Shown here: one piece after another, positions 16,590 through 26,862 of the stretch
How positions within the stretch are numbered: position 1 is the stretch's first letter
How the letters are laid out: the number at the start of each line of letters is the position of its first letter
Notes under the pieces: model-generated
Databases searched by the model: none
Told to the model about the DNA's origin: nothing
Seen by the model: the letters and a program-made list of their open reading frames with translations, nothing else
Position numbers and translations under genes: made by a program
DNA from: Roseovarius amoyensis
GTDB lineage: Bacteria; Pseudomonadota; Alphaproteobacteria; Rhodobacterales; Rhodobacteraceae
Direction: 5' to 3'
NCBI RefSeq assembly: GCF_003260265.1
Contig: NZ_QITQ01000005.1
Location: 124,001 to 188,000 of the forward strand
Length of the DNA stretch: 64,000 bases

Positions 16590-17393
16590 TCAGGGCTGCG
16601 CCAGCATCCCCGACACCTGTTCGTTCAGCATGACGCGCAGCTGGTCCACGGCGCCGACATAGGTGGCCAGCGGATCGGCCAGCGCCGGAACGGCGTCAGC
16701 CAGCTGAGGCGCAAAAAGATAGAGCGCGGTGGCGATAAGCGCCAGCAGGATGGCCATGCGCAGACCCCGGCCGAACCCGCCGCGCGCGGGCTGGTCGGTG
16801 GCCCTGGTGCCGTCGCGGGCCGAACTGTCATCACTGTCGGATGGCGTGTCGGCGGCGAAGGTCGAGTTGATTTCGTCGATGTCAGGCAACAGGTCGCGGC
16901 GGGAGCCCGGGTTGATGTCGTCCTCGACGGGTTCGGGCTGAGGGTCCGCCGTGCCCTGCAGGCGTGCAATCCGCGCCCGCGCCTGGTGCGAACGTTGGTC
17001 AGTATCGTCCTGCGGTTCGGACAGCCCCAGGTCGGGCTGGGATTCCAAATTGGCGGCAGCCTCGGCGGCGCGGGCCTGTGCCTCGCGCTTGGCCTCTTCG
17101 CGCAGCACGCTGGCGACGTCGTCATCCAGCCCGCGGCGCTGGGCCGCCTGGGGTTCTTCGTCCGGTGCGGGTTCGGCGGTGTCGTCACCTTGCGGTTCGG
17201 GCCAGTCCTGGCCGGTTTCGTCATCCGCACCGGCAGGTTCGTAGTCCGCGGCCATCTCTGGCGGTGCGTCGTCGCCATGCGCCTGGAACCAGGTCTCTCC
17301 GCAGTTCGAGCACTGCACGTCACGCCCGTTTTCGGGAATGACCTCGTCGGGAACTTCGTACTGCGCCCCGCAATTGGGACAAGTGAGCCTCAT
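16590..17393 (-). CDS. zinc-ribbon (MJ0042-type) single-pass membrane protein
   Basis: A 267-residue protein starting MRLTCPNCGAQYEVPDE with a second CxxC at QCSNCGETW: an N-terminal zinc finger of the MJ0042/zinc-ribbon type (residues 1-37). A long acidic, low-complexity linker follows (about 40-205). One membrane helix sits near the C terminus (MAILLALIATALYLFAP). I chose ATG 17393 because it begins exactly at the zinc finger; a longer open frame to 17531 has no family support. It is divergent from ftsE. The placement next to ftsEX is common in Rhodobacteraceae, but no function is established. Confidence 0.85.
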   Translation of the reverse strand: MRLTCPNCGAQYEVPDEVIPENGRDVQCSNCGETWFQAHGDDAPPEMAADYEPAGADDETGQDWPEPQGDDTAEPAPDEEPQAAQRRGLDDDVASVLREEAKREAQARAAEAAANLESQPDLGLSEPQDDTDQRSHQARARIARLQGTADPQPEPVEDDINPGSRRDLLPDIDEINSTFAADTPSDSDDSSARDGTRATDQPARGGFGRGLRMAILLALIATALYLFAPQLADAVPALADPLATYVGAVDQLRVMLNEQVSGMLAQP

Positions 17394-17529
17394 GTCGTCA
17401 CCCGTTGCCTTGTTTCGGCCCCCGCCGGTTTGCGTCCGGCTGTCTTTTCGACCATAGGTGTAACGACTGCACGGCGAAAGGGCAAAGCAATTTGGGCACT
17501 TGCCGTTGCGCCGTCGCGGGCTCTGGGGC

Positions 17530-18240
17530 ATGAAAGGCCCGTTGCGCGAACGAGGGTCGGCTTTGATCGAGCTGGAAAATGTGGCCTACAACTATGGCGG
17601 TGGCGAGTTGCTGAGCGATATCTCGCTTCGGCTGCAGCCGGGGTCGTTCCATTTCCTGACCGGTCCGTCCGGGGCAGGCAAGACCACGCTGCTAAAGCTG
17701 TGCTATGGCGCGCTGGTACCCACTGCGGGCCAGGTGCGGCTGTTCGAGCGCGACGTGCGCGAGATGGAGCGCGACGACATCGCACTGATGCGGCGGCGCA
17801 TCGGTGTGGTCCACCAGGATTGCCAGTTTCTCGACCATCTCAGCGTGTCGGACAACATCGCGCTGCCGCTGATGGTGGCGGGGCGCGACCTGTTGGCGGA
17901 AAGCGCGAACCTTAAGGAACTGACCAACTGGGTCGGGCTGACCGAGCGCGCCCATGCCCTGCCGCCCGAACTGTCGGGCGGTGAGCGACAGCGCGCGGCG
18001 CTGGCGCGGGCGGTGATCATGTCGCCCGACGTGCTGCTGGCGGACGAGCCCACCGGCAATATCGACTGGGAAATGTCCCAACGCCTGATGCGCCTGCTGA
18101 TAGAGCTGAACCGCATGGGCAAGACGATCATGATCGCGACCCATGACATCGCCCTTATCCGCGCGGCCAAAAGCCATGTCCAGGCGCGGGTGCTGCGCAT
18201 CTCGAACCGGCGCGTGCAATTGGCGGGGGCGGACCTGTGA
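17530..18240 (+). CDS. ftsE: cell-division ATP-binding protein FtsE
   Basis: ABC-type ATPase subunit of FtsEX, which couples cytokinesis to peptidoglycan hydrolase activation. Walker A is GPSGAGKT (45-52 from the ATG at 17530), the Q-loop is VVHQDCQFLDHLSV, the signature is LSGGERQRAALARA and Walker B is VLLADEPTGN. The start is ambiguous: ATG 17530 gives 236 residues. A TTG at 17563, preceded by GAGGG, gives 225 residues beginning MIELENVAYNYGGGELL, which is closer to the usual N terminus. ftsX overlaps its stop by four bases. Confidence 0.94.
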   Translation: MKGPLRERGSALIELENVAYNYGGGELLSDISLRLQPGSFHFLTGPSGAGKTTLLKLCYGALVPTAGQVRLFERDVREMERDDIALMRRRIGVVHQDCQFLDHLSVSDNIALPLMVAGRDLLAESANLKELTNWVGLTERAHALPPELSGGERQRAALARAVIMSPDVLLADEPTGNIDWEMSQRLMRLLIELNRMGKTIMIATHDIALIRAAKSHVQARVLRISNRRVQLAGADL

Positions 18241-19142
18241 GGCGCGTACTCGGCATGTTGGCGGAATTCCTGGCCGGCGACGCCCAGTCGGGCAAGGTGG
18301 TGCCGCCGACCGGCTTTACCGCCCGGCTGACCCTGTTCAGCGCCTTTGCGATGGCGTTCCTGACCGTGTTCGCGCTGGCGCTGTCGCTGGCCACCGGGCG
18401 GCTGGCCGATCGCTGGGGGGCCGAGCTGGCGCGCACCTCGACCGTCCGCATTTCTGCGCCGGCGGGCGAGATGGCGGCGCAGACAGAGGCGGTGCTGAAG
18501 GTGCTGGAAACGACCAAGGGCGTGGCCAGCGCGCGGGCGCTGACGGACGAAGAACAGCGTGCCCTGCTGGAGCCGTGGTTCGGCCCCGATCTGCCGGTCG
18601 AAACCCTGCCGATCCCCCGCCTGATCGAGGTAATCGAGACCGAAAAGGGTTATGACGCCGACGGGCTGCGCCTGCGGCTGGCGGCCGAGGCACCGGGCGC
18701 GGTGCTGGACGATCATACCCGCTGGCGCCGCCCGCTGGTGCGCGCGGCCAGCCGTCTGCGGCTGTTGGGCTGGGCGTCGATCCTGCTGATCGCGGCGACG
18801 ACGGCGGCGATGATCACCCTGGCCGCCAACGCCGCGCTGGCCGCCAATGCGCAGGTGATCGGCGTGCTGCGGCTGGTCGGTGCGCGCGATGCCTATATTG
18901 CGCGCGCGTTCGAGCGGCGCTTTACCTTGCGCACGCTGGCCGGGGCCGCGCTGGGCACGGTTCTGGGAGCGCTGGCGATCGTCGCGCTGCCGCAGGCCCA
19001 GCCCGAGGGCGGTTTTCTGACCGGGCTCGGGTTTCGGGGCTGGCACTGGCTGTGGCCGCTTATCATTCCGCCGCTGGCGGCGCTGGTGGCCTTTGCCGCC
19101 ACCCGGGCCGCCGCCCGCCGAACCCTGAGGAACATGCCATGA
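18237..19142 (+). CDS. ftsX: cell-division protein FtsX
   Basis: A 301-residue permease-like partner of FtsE. The first membrane helix is near residues 25-50 (LTLFSAFAMAFLTVFALALSL). A periplasmic domain of about 110 residues follows, then three C-terminal helices starting at LGWASILLIAATTAAMITLA. The GTG start at 18237 overlaps the ftsE stop (GTGA). plsC begins within its stop codon (ATGA at 19139), making ftsE-ftsX-plsC one tightly coupled operon. Confidence 0.92.
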   Translation: MRRVLGMLAEFLAGDAQSGKVVPPTGFTARLTLFSAFAMAFLTVFALALSLATGRLADRWGAELARTSTVRISAPAGEMAAQTEAVLKVLETTKGVASARALTDEEQRALLEPWFGPDLPVETLPIPRLIEVIETEKGYDADGLRLRLAAEAPGAVLDDHTRWRRPLVRAASRLRLLGWASILLIAATTAAMITLAANAALAANAQVIGVLRLVGARDAYIARAFERRFTLRTLAGAALGTVLGALAIVALPQAQPEGGFLTGLGFRGWHWLWPLIIPPLAALVAFAATRAAARRTLRNMP

Positions 19143-19882
19143 GCCACGCGCTGCAGTGGCTGCGTTCACTGGTCTTCGTGGCGTCGATCTATCTGATGAT
19201 GGGGCTGATGGGGGTCTTTTTCCTGCCCTGGGCGGCGGTCAGCCGGCGCGGGGCGCTTTATGCCTGCCATGCCTGGTGCCGCTGGGTACGATGGAGCGCA
19301 CGCTGGATGGTCGGCCTGCGCACCGAGGTTCGGGGCACCCCGCCCAGCGGCGAGGTGATGATCGCGGCCAAGCACCAGTCGTTTCTGGATATCATCCTGA
19401 TTTTCGGCGCGGTTCCGGACGGCAAGTTCATCATGAAGCGCGAGTTGATGTGGGCGCCGGTTCTGGGGCTATATGCGCTGAGGATCGGCTGCGTTCCCGT
19501 CGACCGGGGCAAGCGCAGCGCCGCGATCCGGCAGATGGTCGCGGACGTTGCCAGGGGGCGGCAGGCGCCGGGGCAACTGATCATCTATCCGCAAGGCACA
19601 CGCATCGCCCCCGGCGTGCGTGCGCCATACAAGATCGGCACCGGCGTGCTGTACGAGGAGCTGGGCCAGCCCTGCGTGCCGGCAGCCACCAATGTGGGCC
19701 TGTTCTGGCCACGCAAGGGCATCCTGCGCAAGCCAGGCCTTGCGGTGGTCGAATTCCTGCCGCCGATCGAGGCGGGGCTGGACAAACGCGTTTTCATGAC
19801 CCGGTTGGAGCGTGAGGTCGAGGATGCCTCGAACCGGCTGATGAAGGAGGCGGGATTTAATGCGGAAAATCGAAACGGTTGA
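19139..19882 (+). CDS. plsC: 1-acyl-sn-glycerol-3-phosphate acyltransferase
   Basis: A 247-residue membrane acyltransferase making phosphatidic acid from lysophosphatidic acid and acyl-CoA or acyl-ACP. An N-terminal helix (about 10-32) precedes the catalytic HxxxxD motif in KHQSFLDIILIFG, the second block GCVPVDRGKRSAA and the phosphate-binding IIYPQGTR. The ATG at 19139 overlaps the ftsX stop; a longer frame inside ftsX is not needed. Its 3' end overlaps the next gene by 23 bases. Confidence 0.93.
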   Translation: MSHALQWLRSLVFVASIYLMMGLMGVFFLPWAAVSRRGALYACHAWCRWVRWSARWMVGLRTEVRGTPPSGEVMIAAKHQSFLDIILIFGAVPDGKFIMKRELMWAPVLGLYALRIGCVPVDRGKRSAAIRQMVADVARGRQAPGQLIIYPQGTRIAPGVRAPYKIGTGVLYEELGQPCVPAATNVGLFWPRKGILRKPGLAVVEFLPPIEAGLDKRVFMTRLEREVEDASNRLMKEAGFNAENRNG

Positions 19883-20462
19883 GGAACTGACGGCGCTTTA
19901 CCCCGAACCGGTGCCACTGGCGCTGAAAAAGGTGGCGACGCGGCTGACCCCGCTTTACCGGCAATGGATCGAGGGCTCGCGGTTCTGCATCCTGTCCACC
20001 GCGGGGCCTTTGGGCGTGCATGGCAGCCCGCGCGGGGATGACGGCCCGGTGATGCGGGTGCGCGACGAACGCACCATTCTGATGCCCGACTGGCGCGGAA
20101 ACAACCGCCTGGACGCGCTGCGCGACATCGTCGAGGACGGGCGCGTGGCGCTGCTGTTCCTGGTGCCGGGATCGACCACCACGGTGCGCGTGAACGGACG
20201 TGCGGTGCTGACCGATGACGAGGCGCTGCGCGGCAGCTTTGCGCGCGGCACCACCCTGCCCGCGACGGTGATCGTGATCGAGATTGCCGAGGTCTATATC
20301 CAGTGCGCCAAGGCGCTGTTGCGGTCGGGCCTTTGGGGGCGGGATGACCGCGACAGCGTGCCCACCACCGGCCAGATCCTTGCGGAAATGACCGATGGTG
20401 AAAATGGTGGCGCGGCCTACGACGCCGAGTACGAAAGGAACGCGCGACCGCGGATGTGGTAG
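19860..20462 (+). CDS. FMN-dependent PPOX-type flavoprotein (pyridoxamine 5'-phosphate oxidase family)
   Basis: A 200-residue split-barrel flavoprotein of the MSMEG_1061/DR2398-like subgroup. Landmarks are SRFCILSTAGPLGVHGSPRGDD, the FMN-phosphate region MPDWRGNNRLDALRDIVEDGRVALLFLVPG and VRVNGRAVLTDD. The conserved C-terminal CAKALLRSGLW is typical. GGAGG precedes the start at 19860 inside plsC. True pyridoxine-phosphate oxidases differ in the C-terminal region, so PNPO activity should not be assumed; the substrate is unknown. Its stop lies only four bases from that of convergent lpdA. Confidence 0.87.
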   Translation: MRKIETVEELTALYPEPVPLALKKVATRLTPLYRQWIEGSRFCILSTAGPLGVHGSPRGDDGPVMRVRDERTILMPDWRGNNRLDALRDIVEDGRVALLFLVPGSTTTVRVNGRAVLTDDEALRGSFARGTTLPATVIVIEIAEVYIQCAKALLRSGLWGRDDRDSVPTTGQILAEMTDGENGGAAYDAEYERNARPRMW

Positions 20463-20466
20463 GCGC

Positions 20467-21861
20467 CTAGCTGTGGATGGGCCCGTCGCCGCAGGCGAGC
20501 GCGGCCTCGCGCACGGCCTCTGAATAGGTCGGGTGGGCGTGGCAGGTCAGTGCGATGTCCTCGGCCGCGGCGCCGAATTCCATCGCGACGCAGATCTCGT
20601 GGATCAGGTCGCCCGCCGCCGGGCCGATGATATGGGCACCGAGAATGCGGTCGGTTTCCTTGTCCGCCAGCAGCTTGACGAAGCCATCGCCGGCAAACAC
20701 GGCCTTGGCGCGCGCGTTGCCCATGAACGAGAACTTGCCGACCTTGTAGGCGCGCCCCTCTTTCTTGAGCTCTTCCTCGGTCTTGCCGACGCTGGCAACC
20801 TCGGGGTGGGTGTAGATCACGCCGGGGATGACGCCATAGTTGACGTGACCAGCCTTGCCGGCGACGACCTCGGCCACGGCCATACCTTCGTCCTCGGCCT
20901 TGTGGGCCAGCATGGGCCCGGCGATCGCGTCACCGATGGCGTGGATGCCCTTGACGCTGGTCTGCCAGTGCTCGTCCGTCCTGATCTGGCCGCCCTTGGA
21001 CAGCTCGACCCCCAGCGCGTCCAGGCCGAGCCCGTCGGTATAGGGTCGCCGCCCGGTGGCGACCAGAACGACGTCGGCGTCAAGCTGGTGTTCGCTGTTG
21101 TCCTTGCGGAGGGTGTAGTTGACCTTGGCCTTGGCCTTGGTCTTGAGCGTCTCGACACCCTGCACGGCGGCGCCCAGAACAAAGGTCAGCCCCTGTTTCT
21201 TGAGCATGCGCTGAACGGTCTTTTGCACCTCGCCGTCCATGCCCGGGGTGACGTGATTAAGATATTCCAGCACCGTCACCTCGGACCCGAGCCGGGCATA
21301 GACGCTGCCCAGTTCCAGCCCGATCACGCCGGCGCCGATCACCGCCAGCTTTTTCGGGACCTTGGGCAATTCCAGCGCGCCGGTGGAACTGACGACGATC
21401 TTTTCATCAACCTCGACGCCCGGAAGGGAAGAGGATTGAGAGCCGGTCGCGATGATGATGTTGCGGGTCTCGTGGACCTCGTCGCCGACCTTGACCTTGC
21501 CGGGCTCGGGGATGCTGCCCCAGCCCTTGAGCCAGTCGATCTTGTTCTTCTTGAACAGGAACTCGATGCCCTTGGTGTTCTGGCCGACGACATCGTCCTT
21601 GTAGGCAAGCATCGCCTTCCAGTCGACCGAGGGCGCCTTGCCCTTGAGGCCCATCTTGGGAAAGTTGTGCTGGGCCTCGTGCAGCTGGTGCGAGGCGTGC
21701 AAGAGCGCCTTGGAGGGGATGCAGCCGACGTTCAGGCAGGTGCCGCCCAATGTTTCGCGCCCCTCGACACAGGCGGTTTTCAGCCCCAGTTGGGCACAGC
21801 GGATGGCGGCGACATAGCCGCCGGGGCCGGCGCCGATGATGATGACGTCATAGGAAGTCAT
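20467..21861 (-). CDS. lpdA: dihydrolipoamide dehydrogenase (E3) of the 2-oxoglutarate dehydrogenase operon
   Basis: A 464-residue flavoprotein disulfide reductase that reoxidises dihydrolipoamide using NAD+. It shows the FAD fold [17 protein letters not shown], the redox disulfide [13 protein letters not shown], the NAD fold [17 protein letters not shown] and the C-terminal catalytic HAHPTYSE. It lies 170 bases after odhB, separated by hairpin repeats, so it could be co-transcribed or partly independent. AGGAAA precedes the ATG at 21861. Confidence 0.97.
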   Translation of the reverse strand: MTSYDVIIIGAGPGGYVAAIRCAQLGLKTACVEGRETLGGTCLNVGCIPSKALLHASHQLHEAQHNFPKMGLKGKAPSVDWKAMLAYKDDVVGQNTKGIEFLFKKNKIDWLKGWGSIPEPGKVKVGDEVHETRNIIIATGSQSSSLPGVEVDEKIVVSSTGALELPKVPKKLAVIGAGVIGLELGSVYARLGSEVTVLEYLNHVTPGMDGEVQKTVQRMLKKQGLTFVLGAAVQGVETLKTKAKAKVNYTLRKDNSEHQLDADVVLVATGRRPYTDGLGLDALGVELSKGGQIRTDEHWQTSVKGIHAIGDAIAGPMLAHKAEDEGMAVAEVVAGKAGHVNYGVIPGVIYTHPEVASVGKTEEELKKEGRAYKVGKFSFMGNARAKAVFAGDGFVKLLADKETDRILGAHIIGPAAGDLIHEICVAMEFGAAAEDIALTCHAHPTYSEAVREAALACGDGPIHS

Positions 21862-21889
21862 GAGGGTTTCCTTTTTTGTTGGGCGGAGG

Positions 21890-22015
21890 CGGGGGCGCTG
21901 CCCCCGTCCCGGATCAGGTCCGGGACTCCCCCGAGGTATTTAGAGCCAGATGAAGCATTCAGTGCGGCGTGGCGAGGGGTAACGCCCGACGCCCCCCTCG
22001 GGCGGGCGCTGCCCG
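21890..22015. repeat. REP-like palindromic elements between odhB and lpdA
   Basis: Two related palindromic blocks fill the 169-base gap. The first has CGGGGGC-GCT-GCCCCCG (21890-21906) joined to GTCCCGGA-TCAGG-TCCGGGAC (21906-21926), followed by CCGAGGTATTT and AGCCAGATGAAG. The second has GCCCGA/TCGGGC (21984-22003) and CGGGC-GCT-GCCCG (22003-22015). The shared core GGGCGCTGCCC and the GGTATTT...CCAGATGAAG tail resemble a dispersed intergenic repeat of Rhodobacteraceae. They may stabilise or attenuate the odhB-lpdA message. Confidence 0.6.
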
Positions 22016-22030
22016 TTGTTTGGCGTGGGC

Positions 22031-23581
22031 TCACAAATCCATCAGCAGACGGCGCGGGTCTTCCAGCGCTTCCTTGACGCGCACGAGGAAGGTGACCGCG
22101 CCCTTGCCGTCGACGATGCGGTGGTCATAGCTGAGCGCCAGGTACATCATCGGACGGGCGACGATTTCGCCGTTCACGACCATCGGGCGCTGCTGGATCT
22201 TGTGCATGCCCAGGATGCCCGATTGCGGCGGGTTCAGGATCGGCGAGGACATCAGCGAGCCGTAGACGCCGCCGTTGGAAATGGTGAAGGTGCCGCCTTG
22301 CATCTCGGCCATCGACAACTTGCCGTCGCGGGCGCGGGCGCCCTTTTCGGCGATCTGCTTTTCGATGTCGGCGAATGACAGGCTGTCGGCGTCGCGGATC
22401 ACCGGCACGACAAGGCCGGTGGGCGTGCCGGTGGCGATGCCCATATGCACAAAGTTCTTGTAGACGATGTCGGTGCCGTCGATTTCGGCGTTGACCTCGG
22501 GCACCTCTTTCAGCGCGTGACAGCACGCCTTGGTGAAGAAGGACATGAAGCCCAGCTTGACCCCGTGCTTTTTCTGGAACTCGTCCTTGTAGGCGGTCCT
22601 GAGCGCCATCACCTCGGTCATGTCGACCTCGTTATAGGTGGTCAGCATGGCGGCGGCGTTCTGGGCGTCCTTGAGCCTGCGGGCGATGGTCTGGCGCAGG
22701 CGGGTCATGCGCACGCGCTCTTCGCGCGATGCGTCCTCGGCGGGGACCGGGGCGCGCGGGGCCTGAGCGGGGGCCGCTGCCGGGGCAGAGGTGGTGGCGG
22801 GGCCAGTGTCGGCAGCCGCCGCGGCCTTCGCCACGTCTTCCTTCATGACGCGCCCGTCGCGGCCGGATCCCTGGACCTGGTCGGGCGAAAGGCCTGCCTC
22901 GGCCATCGCCTTGCGGGCCGAGGGGGCATCCTCGACATCCTTGCCGGTTGCGGGTGCTGCGGGGGCGGCCTGTTGCGCGTCGCCCGCCGGGGGCTGCTGT
23001 GCGGCTGCGCCGCTGCCCGAGGCCATTTCGGCCAGCTTGCCGCCGGCCTGCACGGTGTCGCCTTCGCCGGCGATGATATTCGTCAGCGTACCGGCGGCAG
23101 GGGCGGGCACCTCGACCGAGACCTTGTCGGTTTCCAGCTCGCACAGCATCTCATCAGCGGCGACGCTGTCGCCCACCGCCTTGAACCAGGTCGAGACGGT
23201 GGCCTCTGTCACTGATTCGCCCAGCGTCGGCACCATCACGTCGATGCTGTCGCCCGAGGCGTCGGCGTCGGCGGCGGGGGCATCGCCCGCCGGTTTGTCC
23301 GCATCGGCGGGTTCGGTGGCGGCGGGTTCGTCATCGGCGCCGGCCCCTTCGGAAATCGTGGCCAGCAGGGCATCGACGCCTACGGTCTCGCCCTCTTTGG
23401 CGATGATCTCGGCCATCTTGCCGGCGGCGGGGGCGGGCACCTCGACGGTGACCTTGTCGGTTTCCAGCTCGCACAGCATTTCGTCGGCTGCGACGACGTC
23501 GCCGGGTTTCTTGAACCAGGTCGCCACGGTGGCCTCGGTCACGGATTCGCCCAGCGTGGGCACGCGTACTTCGATGGTCAT
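22031..23581 (-). CDS. odhB: dihydrolipoyllysine succinyltransferase (E2) with two lipoyl domains
   Basis: A 516-residue E2 core protein of 2-oxoglutarate dehydrogenase. The domain order is lipoyl 1 (residues 1-77, lipoylated K43 in ELETDKV), an Ala/Asp/Pro linker, lipoyl 2 (about 112-187, K153 in ELETDKV), a peripheral-subunit-binding domain ([21 protein letters not shown]) and the acyltransferase domain ending with SYDHRIVDG. The two lipoyl domains are nearly identical and exactly 110 residues apart. Many bacterial SucB proteins have only one. The start lies four bases after the odhA stop. Confidence 0.96.
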   Translation of the reverse strand: MTIEVRVPTLGESVTEATVATWFKKPGDVVAADEMLCELETDKVTVEVPAPAAGKMAEIIAKEGETVGVDALLATISEGAGADDEPAATEPADADKPAGDAPAADADASGDSIDVMVPTLGESVTEATVSTWFKAVGDSVAADEMLCELETDKVSVEVPAPAAGTLTNIIAGEGDTVQAGGKLAEMASGSGAAAQQPPAGDAQQAAPAAPATGKDVEDAPSARKAMAEAGLSPDQVQGSGRDGRVMKEDVAKAAAAADTGPATTSAPAAAPAQAPRAPVPAEDASREERVRMTRLRQTIARRLKDAQNAAAMLTTYNEVDMTEVMALRTAYKDEFQKKHGVKLGFMSFFTKACCHALKEVPEVNAEIDGTDIVYKNFVHMGIATGTPTGLVVPVIRDADSLSFADIEKQIAEKGARARDGKLSMAEMQGGTFTISNGGVYGSLMSSPILNPPQSGILGMHKIQQRPMVVNGEIVARPMMYLALSYDHRIVDGKGAVTFLVRVKEALEDPRRLLMDL

Positions 23582-23585
23582 CGGT

Positions 23586-26540
23586 TCACTTTCCTTCGAT
23601 GGTCAGGGCGGCGTCGATAAGCGCCTGCTGTTGGGCCTTGTGTTGCGAGGCAAGCCCGGTGGCGGGCGAAGCCGAAGCGGGGCGGCCGGCATAGATCGGC
23701 CGGGTGTGCCTGGCCCCGATGCGGGACTGCACCCATTCGATGTTGGGTTCGATGAAGCTCCAGGCGCCCTGGTTCTTGGGCTCTTCCTGACACCAGACGA
23801 TATCGGCCTGCTTGAATCGCTCCATCTCCTTGACCATGGCGAGGGCCGGGAACGGGTAAAACTGCTCGATCCGCATCAGGTAGATGTCGTCGATGCCGCG
23901 TTTGTCGCGTTCTTCCAGCAGGTCGAAATAGACCTTGCCCGAGCACAGCACCACGCGGCGGATCTTGTTGTCGGGCTTGAGCTTGGTATCGGAGTGGCCT
24001 TGTTGGGCATCGTCCCACAACACGCGGTGGAAGGACGAGCCAGTGGTGAAATCATCCGTACCTGAAACGCACAACCGGTGACGCAGCAGCGATTTCGGCG
24101 TCATCAGGATGAGCGGCTTGCGGAAGGTGCGGTGCAACTGCCGGCGCAGGATGTGGAAATAGTTGGCCGGGGTGGTGCAGTTGGCCACGATCCAGTTGTC
24201 CTGTCCGCACATGGTCAGGAAACGTTCCAGCCTGGCGGATGAGTGTTCGGGGCCTTGCCCCTCGAACCCGTGGGGCAGCAGACAGACGAGGCCGGACATG
24301 CGCAGCCATTTCGATTCGCCCGAGCTGATGAACTGGTCGAACATGATCTGGGCGCCGTTGGCGAAGTCGCCGAACTGGGCCTCCCACAATGTCAGCGCGT
24401 TGGGCTCAGCCAACGAATAGCCGTACTCGAATCCCAGAACCGCGTATTCCGACAGCATCGAATCGATGACCTCGTACTGGGCCTGGCCCGCGCGGATATT
24501 GTTGAGCGGGAAATAGCGTTCTTCGGTTTCCTGGTCGATGAAGGCAGAGTGGCGCTGTGAAAACGTGCCGCGGGTGCTGTCCTGCCCCGAGAGGCGAACA
24601 GGGTAGCCTTCGAGCAGGAGCGAGCCAAAGGCGATGGCCTCGGCGGTGGCCCAGTCAAAGCCCTGGCCGGTCTTGAACATCTTTTTCTTGGTTTCGATCA
24701 GGCGGGCGATGGTCTTGTGCAGGGGAAAGTCCTTGGGCACGGATGTCAGTGCGCGGCCGATTTCCTCGAACGTTTCGGGCGCGATCGCGGTTGCGCCGCG
24801 CTGATAATCGTTGTCCTGACGGTCGAGATGCGACCACTTGCCGTCCAGCCAGTCGGCCTTGTTGGGGCGGTATTCCTTGCCCGTTTCGAATTCGTCGGCC
24901 AGGTGCGCCTGAAAGGCGGCCTTCATGTCCTCGACTTCGCCCTCGGGGATCAGCCCGTCCTTGACCAGCCGGTCGGTATAGAGCGCCAGCGTGGTCTTGT
25001 GGCCCTTGATCTTTTTGTACATCAGGGGGTTGGTAAACATCGGTTCGTCCCCCTCATTGTGGCCAAAGCGGCGATAGCAGAATATGTCGATGACCACGTC
25101 CTTGTGGAATTTCTGGCGGTATTCCGTGGCCACGCGGGCGGCGTGGACGACCGCCTCGGGGTCGTCGCCGTTGACGTGAAAGATCGGCGCCTCGACCATC
25201 AGCGCGATGTCGGTGGGGTAGGGGGACGAGCGCGAAAAATGCGGCGCCGTGGTGAACCCGATCTGGTTGTTCACGACGATGTGGATGGTGCCGCCGGTTC
25301 GGTGCCCCTTGAGGCCCGAGAGACCAAAGCCCTCGGCCACGACCCCCTGACCGGCAAAGGCGGCGTCGCCATGCAGCAGCACCGGCAGAACCTTGGTGCG
25401 ATCGGCGTCGTTCCACTGGTCCTGCTTGGCGCGGACCTTGCCCAGAACCACGGGGTTCACGGCCTCGAGGTGGCTGGGGTTCGCGGTCAGGCTGAGGTGA
25501 ACGGAATTGCCGTCGAATTCGCGGTCCGACGAGGCGCCAAGATGGTATTTCACGTCGCCCGAGCCGTCGACCTCGTCCGGCTTGAAACTGCCGCCTTGGA
25601 ATTCGTTGAATATGGCGCGATAGGGCTTGCCCAGAACGTTGGCCAGCACCGAAAGCCGACCGCGGTGGGGCATGCCGATGACGATTTCCTTCAGGCCCAG
25701 CTGGCCGCCGCGCTTGATGATCTGCTCCATCGCCGGGATCAGGCTTTCGCCACCATCAAGGCCGAAACGCTTGGTTCCCATGTACTTGACGTGCAAGTAT
25801 TTTTCGAACCCTTCGGCCTCGACCAGCTTGTTCAGGATCGCCTTGCGGCCCTGCCGGGTAAAGCGGATTTCCTTGTCGTAACCCTCGATCCGTTCCTTGA
25901 GCCATGCCGATTGCTCGGGGTCGGAAATGTGCATGTATTGCAGCGCGAAGGTGCCGCAATAGGTGCGCTGGACGAGGCCGAGGATTTCGCGCATCGAGGC
26001 CACCTGCAGCCCCAGCACGTTGTCGATGAAGATCGGCCGGTCCATGTCGGCCTCGGAGAAACCATAGGACTTGGGGTCGAGTTCGGGCCGATAGCCGCTG
26101 TCGCGCAGGCCCAGCGGATCAAGGTCGGCGGCCAGGTGGCCGCGGATGCGGTAGGCGCGGATCAGCATGAGCGCGCGCACCGAATCGAGCACCGCGCGCT
26201 TGACCGCTTCGTCCGACACCTCTGCGCCGATCTCGGCCGCCTTGGTCTTGATCTTTTCGCCCGCCTTTTCCGCCTCGGCCGGCCATTCGCCGGTCAGCGC
26301 GCCGGTCAGGTCATCCATGGGCTGGGGCGGCCAGTCGGACCGCGCCCAGGAGGGGCCTGCGGCTTCCTTGCGGATGTCGGCCTCGCCGTCGCCGAGTTGC
26401 TTGAAAAAGTCCGCCCAGGCAGCATCGACCGCGCCGGGGTCTTCGGCATAGCGGGCGTAGAGCTGTTCGAGATACTCGGCGTTTGCCCCCTGCATGAAGG
26501 AAGAGGCGTGGAAGCCGTCGTTCGGGGATTGCTCGGTCAT
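23586..26540 (-). CDS. odhA: 2-oxoglutarate dehydrogenase E1 component
   Basis: A 984-residue thiamine-diphosphate enzyme that decarboxylates 2-oxoglutarate and succinylates the E2 lipoyl group. It begins with the OdhA N-terminal segment ([17 protein letters not shown]). The ThDP region includes [15 protein letters not shown] and [14 protein letters not shown], followed by [14 protein letters not shown]. The transketolase-like C-terminal half contains [17 protein letters not shown] and [26 protein letters not shown] precedes ATG 26540. It lies between a small membrane gene and odhB on one strand. Confidence 0.98.
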   Translation of the reverse strand: MTEQSPNDGFHASSFMQGANAEYLEQLYARYAEDPGAVDAAWADFFKQLGDGEADIRKEAAGPSWARSDWPPQPMDDLTGALTGEWPAEAEKAGEKIKTKAAEIGAEVSDEAVKRAVLDSVRALMLIRAYRIRGHLAADLDPLGLRDSGYRPELDPKSYGFSEADMDRPIFIDNVLGLQVASMREILGLVQRTYCGTFALQYMHISDPEQSAWLKERIEGYDKEIRFTRQGRKAILNKLVEAEGFEKYLHVKYMGTKRFGLDGGESLIPAMEQIIKRGGQLGLKEIVIGMPHRGRLSVLANVLGKPYRAIFNEFQGGSFKPDEVDGSGDVKYHLGASSDREFDGNSVHLSLTANPSHLEAVNPVVLGKVRAKQDQWNDADRTKVLPVLLHGDAAFAGQGVVAEGFGLSGLKGHRTGGTIHIVVNNQIGFTTAPHFSRSSPYPTDIALMVEAPIFHVNGDDPEAVVHAARVATEYRQKFHKDVVIDIFCYRRFGHNEGDEPMFTNPLMYKKIKGHKTTLALYTDRLVKDGLIPEGEVEDMKAAFQAHLADEFETGKEYRPNKADWLDGKWSHLDRQDNDYQRGATAIAPETFEEIGRALTSVPKDFPLHKTIARLIETKKKMFKTGQGFDWATAEAIAFGSLLLEGYPVRLSGQDSTRGTFSQRHSAFIDQETEERYFPLNNIRAGQAQYEVIDSMLSEYAVLGFEYGYSLAEPNALTLWEAQFGDFANGAQIMFDQFISSGESKWLRMSGLVCLLPHGFEGQGPEHSSARLERFLTMCGQDNWIVANCTTPANYFHILRRQLHRTFRKPLILMTPKSLLRHRLCVSGTDDFTTGSSFHRVLWDDAQQGHSDTKLKPDNKIRRVVLCSGKVYFDLLEERDKRGIDDIYLMRIEQFYPFPALAMVKEMERFKQADIVWCQEEPKNQGAWSFIEPNIEWVQSRIGARHTRPIYAGRPASASPATGLASQHKAQQQALIDAALTIEGK

Positions 26541-26559
26541 GGGATTTGCCTCCCGGTTT

Positions 26560-26760
26560 CTAGTTGAACCATTTCATCCAAAGTGGAAATTCGAGGATCT
26601 GATAAAGAACGTACCAGATCGCGATCAGGCCGATAAAAGCCAAGGCGCCGACGATAGCCGGTATTATCCGGCCCTCACCTTTTTCAGTGCCCCAGTTGTA
26701 GGCCGTGAAACCGGCAATGAAAGGCGTGGTGATTGTCAGCCAATTCAGCGTTTCCAACAT
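26560..26760 (-). CDS. small two-helix membrane protein in the odh operon
   Basis: A 66-residue protein with two predicted membrane helices (about residues 8-22 and 34-58) and an aromatic C terminus WMKWFN. It sits on the odh strand, 19 bases before odhA and 102 bases after the DUF805 gene. I recognise no family. Codon use and hydrophobic pattern look like a real gene. A membrane role close to the dehydrogenase complex is only a guess from position. Confidence 0.65.
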   Translation of the reverse strand: MLETLNWLTITTPFIAGFTAYNWGTEKGEGRIIPAIVGALAFIGLIAIWYVLYQILEFPLWMKWFN

Positions 26761-26862
26761 CTGGTGAACCCCCGCCCGCCTTCATAAGCGTGGGCTGCTC
26801 CTCCGCCCGCGGACGGGGCCGCCCTTGGCGCATATGGGAAACCGTTGCGAATATTCTCGTCC

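Noticed and set aside
24717-26567. Long plus-strand open frame (over 600 codons) opposite odhA
   Set aside because: It is a GC-driven antisense shadow: odhA on the other strand has complete family motifs along the entire stretch, and the plus-strand translation shows no recognisable domain.
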